Assembly: GCA_000697335.1 (NCBI GenBank)
Contig: JNEM01012690.1
Coordinates: 1 to 15,873, forward strand
Direction: 5' to 3'
DNA: 15,873 bases
Origin: Conidiobolus incongruus B7586
Taxonomy: Eukaryota > Entomophthoromycota > Entomophthoromycetes > Entomophthorales > Conidiobolaceae
This document shows positions 7,946 to 15,873 of the stretch, piece after piece (the first letter of the stretch is position 1; each line of letters begins with the position of its first letter). The position numbers were made by a program, and so were the translations under genes. Under the pieces are notes generated by a model. The model made no database searches. It was not told the origin of the DNA and saw only the letters and a program-made list of their open reading frames with translations.

Positions 7946-8110
7946 AGTATCTCAAGCCTCGCATTATCAGATGAAAGGAAGTAAAAGCAAGCGTAGAGTC
8001 CAGATGGGTGAGTCCAAGTCCAACTTGTGAAAACTGGATGAACAATGATAAGGAAAATTAATTGATAGCAGACATTAACCAATCATACGCGACTCTCCCA
8101 AACCTCCAAT

Positions 8111-11100
8111 TCAATTTTAAAATTTTGTCTTCATTGTCAAATCATTTTTAATCGGAATTCTACCAGCTATTTTTCTGTTTGAATCCATATTGATGATCTT
8201 CAATATTAAAATTACCAATAATTTCCCTTAACCATTCATTCTAATTATTAATATACTATTGTATTGATTAATCTTGGTATAAATACTTAATTATTTAGTG
8301 AAAAGACTGTTAAATATATAATTGCAACATAATTGAAATTAGTCAATTTAATATTATTTATCATCCTATTATAATAATTATAATTTTATATTGTTAAACG
8401 ATCGGTAGTCAACCCAGCTAATTTTCCCTTTTCACTTGTTAATAATTTTTAATCTTATAAAAGTTTATTAGAATAATTATTCAATTTAACTCCATCAAGT
8501 GTTCGAAGATCATCAAATTTATTATACATATATATATATATATATGTATAATGACTCAAATGTTCGATTTATATCAATTGACTTGTATCAATTCAGGATT
8601 TTGAATAGTGGCTTCTTTTATATAAACTATGATTGATTAAAATCATAAAAGAATTCAATGACTTAACTACACACCAAACTTGATTAATGTATAGATATTC
8701 AAAGCCATCGATATATTTGTTATTCGTTCATATCGACGTATTTTATGAATTCAAGCTAATACGAAAAATGGCTACAAGAGTTTTCAAAAGGTCTCAATAA
8801 AGTGGATTAGTTTCTATAAATTATATAACCATTTATTGCGAATATGGCTATCCTTAAACCTCTCATTATAGAGTTGTAATCCTTAAAAATTGCTCAATAT
8901 TATCGCATTGGGTTTCCCTTTAAAATAAAACATCAATAGAATAATAGAATGATATTGATAAATTGCCAATATTTACCCAGTATCATATTAAACGTTTCAT
9001 TAGACTTTAATCAACACCAACAACAAACTTCTAAATTCACTCAATGAACTCTATTGGATAAAAAATCTGAATGCAAGATATATGGTTTCACTCAAAACAT
9101 TTTTCAGATTAACTCAAGCAACAAAAAATATTAGATTGTTTCTTTGACTTGTGTTGAGTATTTAGGGGATAAATTTAAACTTTAAGTTTGAAAAATATAT
9201 AGTCAAATCTAGATTATGTATTATTATTATTTTTCTCAATATTATAATCTATATGAAAATTTTATTTATTTTTTAATTTTTTATAATTTATTTTTAGAGT
9301 GTAAATTTAATTTTTTTCTCTCTTAATATTTAAATAAAATTATTATAAATTACTATATCAATAGTTTTTCTTTTAAATTTATTTTTAACATTGTTTCAAC
9401 TAATGATTTATTAAATTGAAAATTGAAATAAATTATATCTAAAAATAATAGAAGGTATTTAAACGGAGATAGGTAAATACAATTCTAAGTCACTCATATG
9501 AAAATTACCTACTTTTTTATTTTGGAATTAATTCGATATTCTTCTTATAATAGTATTCAAATTGATTATATTAAGTTGGTTCTTATCAATTAATTCATTT
9601 TTATCACATAAGTTTTACCAATGCTAAAATTATAAATTGATTATGAAATATATCAAAATTAGAATTATTCTTTATTTATATTTAGAAAGCTGATTAAATA
9701 TCTATTTAATTTAATCATCATTTGCTACCCCATTTAATCTGAATACTTACATCATTCTTTTTTGAACAACAATTTTGTACAATTTTATTTTGCTGTAAAT
9801 TTAGCAAATGCATTTCCAATTAATTTTAATTTGATTACACTGTTTCAGATTTATCTTGACAAGTTTTATTACAGTTGAGATTTATTATATTGTGAGTATA
9901 ATTGATGAATAGGTTATTTAAACTGATATATAGTTTTGATAAATTTTACTGTATAATGAAATCAATAAAAGAGGAGGTAATAATAATAATAATTTTTCAC
10001 TGTATATATTATACGAATTGAAAAGACAGTATATGAATAACGCGATTAAATCATCTCAAATGTTTTAAGACTATCATTTGTAATCGATTTATAAAATATT
10101 CTGTAAAGATAAATAATAATACAATATCATTACTTATAGTATATCTTACTCAAATATTATTTTAAAAAACATTAATAAGTATATAAAGTTCTATTAACAA
10201 TAAAATAAAATTGAAAAAAATGATTCAATTTTATATTTGGATAAGCTTTCATCAAATTAAGATCTCATAAGTATAATATCTTTTTTTGCAAAATTATGAG
10301 AATCAACTTTATGATATTCAACATATATTATATTATTATCAATCATATTATTTTCAATTTTTATATAATTTTATTATTTTATCATCGGTTAATAATTCAA
10401 GAATATATTAGTTTCATTACTTATTTGATTTTTTATATTTAATACAAAATTTTTTCCATATATATACATATGAGTAAAAAAAATAATTTGTAATCAATTT
10501 TTCTTTATAATTATGACTTAAATTTTACTTACTTTAATAAACCCAAATTTATCCATTATAAAACAATTATATATAAACTTACTTTAATAGTAATCTAATC
10601 TATTCAGGATAATTTATTTAATATATTACCTTATTTTAAAATTTATTTTTATTTAATAAATTTTAAGAAATATTATTACGTCAATTTTAGTAATTAATTG
10701 ATATATGATTAAAAAGTAATAGTAATTGAAAATATTGTATTAGATATATATGTATATATTTCTTTTGTATTATTATTAGTTAATATCTAAATGATTTATT
10801 TTTTTTAATTTACTAAATGTTGTTTATACCAATTCTTGAATTTTTTATAAATATTTAAAAATTATTCATTTATTGAATTATCTAAATTTATTTATAATAT
10901 ATATATTTATATGTGCAAATTTTTAAGTATTATTTGTAAAATAAAATATATTAAAAATTGAATTTACTTCAGATTAATATAAATTTAATAGTAGTTATAA
11001 ACTTATCCTTATTGATTAAATAAAATTATTACACTACAATAGACAACTACTATATTATAAATAAAAAATTTCAATTTTATAAATCTGCTAAAGATTTTTA

Positions 11101-12214
11101 TATTAATTGAACATAGAATTTTCAAGTTTCTTAAATTATAATATTTGATATATTTATTTTATTTAATAATTTATATTGTGATATCAATATATAATTTGAT
11201 GATTTAATAATATAATTTTTAGACTTTTTTTGAAAAGATATTATTGTTAAATATTTAATAATTAAAAGTTATTATAATTCTTAATTAAGAAAATAAAATA
11301 ATATTTTGAAACTATTTCAATATATATATATTATATGTATAATTATTCATATAAAAATTCAATACATAAAATAACTTATTAAAGTTATTATTTTTTGAAT
11401 TGAATAAAATTATTAAAGTTTAAAAATTTAAAACAATTAAAAAAAATAATGATATACTTTAGCTTATCCTTAGTTTATATATTTTATTTCAATATTTGAT
11501 TGTAATATATTTAATATTATCAAAATAATATAACATTAATAACTTTTATTATATCTATTTATCAGTTATATTTATATTTATTATATATCTTATGTTTTTT
11601 CTCACTATTGGATTTTTATTATTAAAATGAGAATTATTAATTGACTTAATAACTTTATTAAAGAGATGATAGATTAAATTTATTAACAATAATTTGGATA
11701 GAATTTATAATGTAAAAATATTAAAAAATCTTATTTAAATTTAACTTAACCTTAATAATGTATAGAATTATATTGAATTGATAAGTTAATAAATCGCCGC
11801 TAATTTTATCACAATGCTTGAATACTTTTCACTTAAATGACAATTTATCAATATTAATTAATATTTTTTTCATCAAGTTTATAATTATAAGAAAACCTAT
11901 ATTGGAAATATTTTGCAATTCTTGATTATTTTTACATAAACAATTATTAAAATGCTATTTATAAAGTTAGTAGTTAAATAATTGATATATAGTTTACAAG
12001 TCACAAAAAAGTAAATGCTTCAATTTAAAAAGATGATATGGAAATATTATTTAATAGTATTGATAAATGATTATTAAATCATAAATTATATGTAATAAGG
12101 AATGGTTATGGAATGAAGAGGAAATAAGTTGGAGCGAGCAAAAATATAAATTCAACATTTGCCGGAATTTATGTAGATTCGTGGTGGAAAATTGGATTAG
12201 TTAATGGGAAGATA
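8111..12214. other. A+T-rich intergenic spacer
   Basis: This 4.1-kb stretch has no convincing gene on either strand. The left third (to about 9180) is slightly less A+T-rich and may hold distal regulatory sequence or an unrecognised noncoding transcript. The remainder is low-complexity A/T sequence. A perfect 32-bp palindrome at 8521-8552 is the only strong structural feature. No terminal inverted repeats with target duplications, and no transposase or reverse transcriptase remnants, were recognised. The last few hundred bases are probably 3' UTR or downstream sequence of the UPF0658-like gene. Confidence 0.6.
8521..8552. repeat. 32-bp perfect AT-rich palindrome
   Basis: ATTATACATA at the left and TATGTATAAT at the right are exact reverse complements around a central run of alternating TA. 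The symmetry goes beyond the TA repeat because the ATTATAC/GTATAAT ends match too. Such sequences extrude cruciforms readily and are mutation-prone. Confidence 0.7.
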
Positions 12215-12245
12215 ATAACCTATATATATTCAATCAATAGGTTAT
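12215..12245 (-). other. Perfect 9-bp stem-loop just after the UPF0658 stop codon
   Basis: ATAACCTAT (12215-12223) and ATAGGTTAT (12237-12245) are perfect complements with a 13-nt spacer. In the transcript the stem would begin about ten bases after the TAA at 12256-12258. It might influence 3' end formation or stability. An AATAAA hexamer (12255-12260, minus) overlaps the stop codon itself and is probably coincidental. Confidence 0.45.
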
Positions 12246-12255
12246 GTTAGATAAT

Positions 12256-13483
12256 TTATTCATCACCCAAATCTATGTGGGTTTGAGGTGGTCTCTCCAT
12301 ATTGAGTGCATTGGATGGATGAACTAAGAAAATATTAGCTAAAATGTTAGAAAAGTTAGTTAAAATACTTACTATGTCTTTCTAATCCTCTTCCAAAGTT
12401 AAGATAACAAATTAAATTGAGAACATAGCTAATAGTCAATACAATAATTGATAATACAGCTAATATGTAAAATATATTAATAATTGATTTAAGTTCAATA
12501 GAAGGAATAGCTTACCGAATAAAGTTAAAAATACTCTATAATTGACATATTTGGAAGCTTTTTCGGGATCGAAAATACGGTATACCTTGAAGATAAAATA
12601 GGCTAAACCCACCAAAAATCCCATCATCGATATCAAAGTAATAGGCTTATTTTCTCTACGCACTCCTTGTACTACACCAACTAAAATTAACAAAGAGAGA
12701 GGAATTGCCACTAAAGTAAGCCAGAATTCATAATCATCTGTTCTTAAACCAAATATTAAAAATTGAATAGAAAATCCGAGGAAAAAAAACACATCAAATT
12801 TCAAAAACATTAATAACATTTGATAATTAAGATACATTCCTAAAAGAAATATTAATAAAGGAATAAAATCAAAGAATAAACTCAATTACTTCTCATAGTT
12901 AAATCAGATCCTATTAATCTATAAATACTCCAGCCGAATTCTTGATATAATTTATATGCGAAATAAATCAAAACGAGCTCACAAACTATCATCGCAGAAC
13001 CCAAACAAGCTAAAATAATTTTGGTTTTAGTAATAATTTTTTCTACTTCATCAATTTTTCCTGGATCAATAATTTCGTGAGGCTTAGGAAGGTTGCTTTT
13101 AATTTGATAATACTGTACCCAGCTGTAGGACACTGTCATTGCATTAAACACTACAATACCAATAATTTGTAGTGTATTTTTATAAGCCATAGCTTCCAAA
13201 GTCATATATAATTGCAATACTTGCGACATTATAAATATAATTAAATATACTAACAACGCTGTTGGATTACTTGATGGAGAGCTTGGAATATTCGCCTCGG
13301 CTAATTTATATATCACAGAACTATAAACATAAGCTTCTATAGCTGCAACGATCAAAGCTTGTATTAAAATAGTTATAAGAAATATAAATCGAGAAGAGCT
13401 CTCCTTCTGAAAGAAAAATATTAGTATAATAAATATTATGATTATAATATATACTTTACCCAAGCAAATACCTTAGAACCCAT
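12256..13483 (-). CDS. UPF0658 Golgi membrane protein family member, 5 exons
   Basis: Exons in transcript order are 13483-13460, 13406-12890, 12839-12516, 12459-12373 and 12323-12256. The GT-AG introns are 53, 50, 56 and 49 bp and the frame holds throughout, giving 339 aa. I recognise the UPF0658 family (fission yeast SPAC1952.10c type), fungal multi-pass proteins placed in the Golgi with no known activity. Marks are YQEFGWSIYRLIG (162-174), FLKFDVFFFLGFSIQF (192-207), YEFWLTLVAIP (217-227), GVRRENKP (239-246), GLAYFIFKVYRIF (258-270) and CYLNFGRGLERH near the end of exon 4. About eight spans are seen, near residues 15-36, 57-78, 86-108, 138-159, 188-210, 219-240, 246-268 and 282-308. The start gives MGSKVFAW, then a donor; unspliced reading stops within six codons. 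The last exon (HPSNALNMERPPQTHIDLGDE) is the least certain part. Confidence 0.9.
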
Positions 13484-13804
13484 TAATAATATGAATAAAT
13501 AATTATTAAATTATATTTGAGCTTTGAATAAATTAAATTATATGATATAATTGTAACCAATATCTAAAATTGAATAGAATCAACTACAACGATTATATAA
13601 AGCCAGTGAATAAAAAGTGGTAAAAATAAAAGAAATAGGCTTAATTATTAAATAGAAATTTCAACTACGAATCCCTCAAAGTAATAAAAAGTGAAATAGA
13701 TGTTAATTTAAGTTTAATAAGAATTCAAATTTAAGAAAAAGCCTTGAAAATTTAAATTAATTTTTGCTATTTTAATCAACTGTAAAGATAATCCAATCAA
13801 ATTA
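13484..13804 (-). promoter_or_regulatory. ATG-free upstream region of the UPF0658-like gene
   Basis: No ATG occurs on the minus strand in any frame for 321 bp before the start; the next one lies at 13805-13807. A TATA-like CTTTATATAATC (13591-13602, minus) sits about 110 bases upstream of the start codon, next to a stretch with more G and C (13575-13620). An 11-mer, AATAAAAAGTG on the plus strand, occurs twice (13609-13619 and 13683-13693). The leader could be short, starting near 13565, or could span most of the ATG-free block. Confidence 0.4.
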
Positions 13805-15873
13805 CATAATTATAAATTAACTTGATTAATAGCGAAATTAATATTTTCATTTCCTTTTTAAGAATTTTACTCAATTAAAGAATTAGATAAATTTTAACAA
13901 ATATGAATAATATAGTGATACAATTAATATTAAATAAAATTGTATGAAAAATAATTTAAAAATTATTTTATATTATATTATTATAAATTTTTTTTATTAA
14001 TAAAATTAGTTAATATATTATCTTTATTAATAAATATAATTTTTAGTTGTGTTTGAATAATTTAATTTAAAAAACCACCATTATAATTTTTCCAGTAAGG
14101 CGTAAATTATAAAAATAAATGAGTTAAACCTGAGTAGATTGTATCACGTTAAGTGACCAGCCATTAATTATGATTTAATCAATCAAAATTTATATTTAGT
14201 CAATACTCGGCACAATTTTTCTCATAATATTTGATGATCATATTTGAAAATGATTGAATTGTTGAGTTCAGTAAATTCATATTGAAAAGTGATATTCCAT
14301 ATTGACGAGTTATTAATAGTTTGATATTAACAACCACAAATCAAACCAATCATTTGCGCATGAATAGCCTAAATTCCGATTAAATTTGCATTATTACCCC
14401 ATTATTTTTAATGAATTTGATGAATAAAAATAACAATTAATCTAGATTGCGATATTCAGTACATAGTATTATTAAGATATTTTCAATATGTATATATATA
14501 TTATTTCAGCATTTCCAGTATATTAATTGTTATTTAATTATTCTAATATATGTTTTTAGTAACAATATTGAGGATCAATAATATTTTAAACGTATTTTTG
14601 AAAACCCTTAATCAACTATTGATTTAAAATTTACAATTTATCATTCCTTATTCTGAATTTTAGTTTAAATTTATTAAATATAAATCATGGAGTTTAGTTT
14701 ACTTAAAGTAATCAAATTTTAGCTATTATTAAAGTCGGAAAACTTGATAATTAAGTTCTTAATTACATTATAATTCTATATATTAAATAATCTAAATTTA
14801 CTTTAACTTGATATAAAAAAGTAATCAGCTTTATTTTAAAATAATAAAAATAAATACTGCGAAAAATGAACGATTTGCATAATTGGCATGATTAGAATCA
14901 TTATCTATATGATAACTAAACAATTTAAATTAATTTTATCCAAAATAAATAAATATATACCAGTCATTAATTATTAAAAGTTTTTGAAATATATGAATAG
15001 TGAATTTATATTATGAATTAAAAATTAATGAATATCATATTTATGTAACATCTGCTAAAATTTTATTTACTATTAAATTTATATTTCATTTTATTTTGTT
15101 ATCTCATATAGTCAAAATTCATTAAAGATTTAATATTTATAAATATAATTCACTTAGGAATTCAAAGCTGGGAATTCCTCATCTTGCCCATACTCAGAGG
15201 CCTCGACTTCCGAGAATATACATTGTGTTTGAAATAATCAAAGTAAAAAAATATTAATTGAATCAAAGTTGAAATTTTCAAATTTCAATTTGTAAACTAA
15301 TTAACATAAAGTTAAGATAGCAATATTGAATTCTTTTTATCATATATATATATATTATATTAATGAAATTAAAATTAATAAATAATTTAAACTGTAAATA
15401 ATATTTTTACGATTTGACAATTATTTAATTATAATAAAATTATTTTTATGTCTTTTCAAACTAATAGATATTATTGAAATAATAACAAAAATATTATTTA
15501 TATTGCTATTTGGTAATATTAAATCAACGACCAGTTATAAAAGTAACTTATGTAGAATTTAACCATAACGGTATAATTGTTTAAAATATACATTAGAAAA
15601 AGTATATTTTGTAATATATTATATCTTATATAAGTATTGTATTTTTTGATTATTATTAACAATTTGATAATAATTATTGATGTTAATTTTAAAAATCTTC
15701 TATATATAGTATAAAAGTTATAAAAATAAAATTATATAAAATATTTAATTTATATTAATAAACTATTAATATCCATTTAATAATAAATTTTGATAACTAT
15801 TTTTATTCAATTTTAAATAAATATATCTAAATAACTTTTTGAAATATTGACATATATTAAATAAAAATGATAT
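13805..15873. other. A+T-rich intergenic spacer
   Basis: No coding sequence is visible. Two places deviate from the A+T-rich background: a weak patch at about 14080-14175 with no usable open frame, and a compact G+C island at 15151-15215, listed separately. The rest is low-complexity sequence. The window ends inside this spacer, so the next gene is not seen. Confidence 0.65.
15151..15215. other. Small G+C-rich island with palindromes, unidentified
   Basis: About 65 bp of near-balanced composition stands isolated in very A+T-rich DNA. It contains AGGAATTC (15156-15163) paired with GAATTCCT (15172-15179) around 8 bases, the palindrome GAGGCCTC (15197-15204), and CTCG/CGAG (15202-15205 with 15211-15214). 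It does not fold as a tRNA and matches no 5S or U6 pattern I know. It could be a structured RNA gene, a regulatory site, or a fragment of a dispersed repeat. Confidence 0.4.

Larger units (their letters stand above)
7733..8110 (-). promoter_or_regulatory. G+C-richer promoter region of the ankyrin gene
   Basis: This block stands out from the A+T-rich spacer to its right, and composition drops sharply after about 8110. It contains CCAAT-type pentamers near 7752 and 7821, the palindrome CTCAATTGAG (7871-7880) and a nested inverted repeat (7906-7945). No open frame of note is present. The most likely reading is a promoter with constrained binding sites; an unrecognised noncoding RNA is the alternative. 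Confidence 0.45.

Noticed and set aside
8768-8800. Short frame MATRVFKRSQ resembling the opening of animal arrestins
   Set aside because: Only a handful of residues match before a stop. No arrestin continuation is seen downstream in any frame, and this type of arrestin is not expected in fungi. Chance is the simplest explanation.
12882-13463. 193-codon frame taken as a complete protein
   Set aside because: Its first 19 codons are intron sequence beginning at TTG. The real gene starts at the ATG at 13481-13483, and the frame's stop lies inside the next intron.
15197-15212. tRNA B-box-like string in the G+C island
   Set aside because: The flanks cannot form the five-base-pair T stem, and no anticodon or acceptor stem can be drawn at the required spacing.
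1-15873. Mobile elements, viral fossils, CRISPR arrays or a hidden multi-gene system
   Set aside because: No transposase, integrase, reverse transcriptase or capsid-like frame, no long terminal or inverted terminal repeats, and no regularly spaced repeats were seen on either strand. Strongly decayed elements in the A+T-rich spacers could escape reading by eye.
1-15873. Mitochondrial origin, suggested by the extreme A+T content
   Set aside because: The genes are nuclear-type secretory proteins with short GT-AG spliceosomal introns, and no mitochondrial gene, rRNA or tRNA is present.

Overview
The window looks like nuclear DNA of an A+T-rich filamentous fungus, most likely an early-diverging one (Mucoromycota, possibly Glomeromycotina). 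The evidence is a complete chitin synthase export chaperone (Chs7 family), a UPF0658-type fungal Golgi membrane protein and an ankyrin protein whose N-terminus resembles a conserved fungal family. It also has seven short GT-AG introns of 49-66 bp, some with CTAAC/CTAAT-like branch sites. By eye, intergenic DNA is well over 80% A+T. The taxonomic placement is inference from memory of these families; no search was run.

Layout. 1-1401: A+T-rich spacer with microsatellites. 1402-1691: leader/promoter with no ATG. 1692-2748 (+): four-exon CHS7 homologue, 292 aa. 2749-6217: spacer. 6218-7423 (-): single-exon ankyrin-repeat gene (CDS 6563-7423, 286 aa) with a G+C-richer, structured 3' UTR. 7424-8110: its ATG-free leader and a relatively G+C-rich promoter with a TATA-like box. 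8111-12214: spacer with a 32-bp perfect palindrome. 12256-13483 (-): five-exon UPF0658-like gene, 339 aa. 13484-13804: its leader/promoter. 13805-15873: spacer with one small G+C island.

The three genes are separately transcribed and there is no operon. Two encode multi-pass membrane proteins of the secretory pathway: Chs7 helps chitin synthase leave the ER, and the UPF0658 relative is placed in the Golgi. The ankyrin protein is probably a soluble adaptor of unknown role.

I found no mobile element, viral fossil, tRNA, rRNA or CRISPR array, and no convincing new multi-gene system. The best leads are: stretches of about 290-320 bp with no ATG in front of all three start codons; a cluster of potential RNA hairpins in the ankyrin 3' UTR; tandem in-frame splice acceptors at the UPF0658 C-terminus; and two conserved but uncharacterised fungal protein families.
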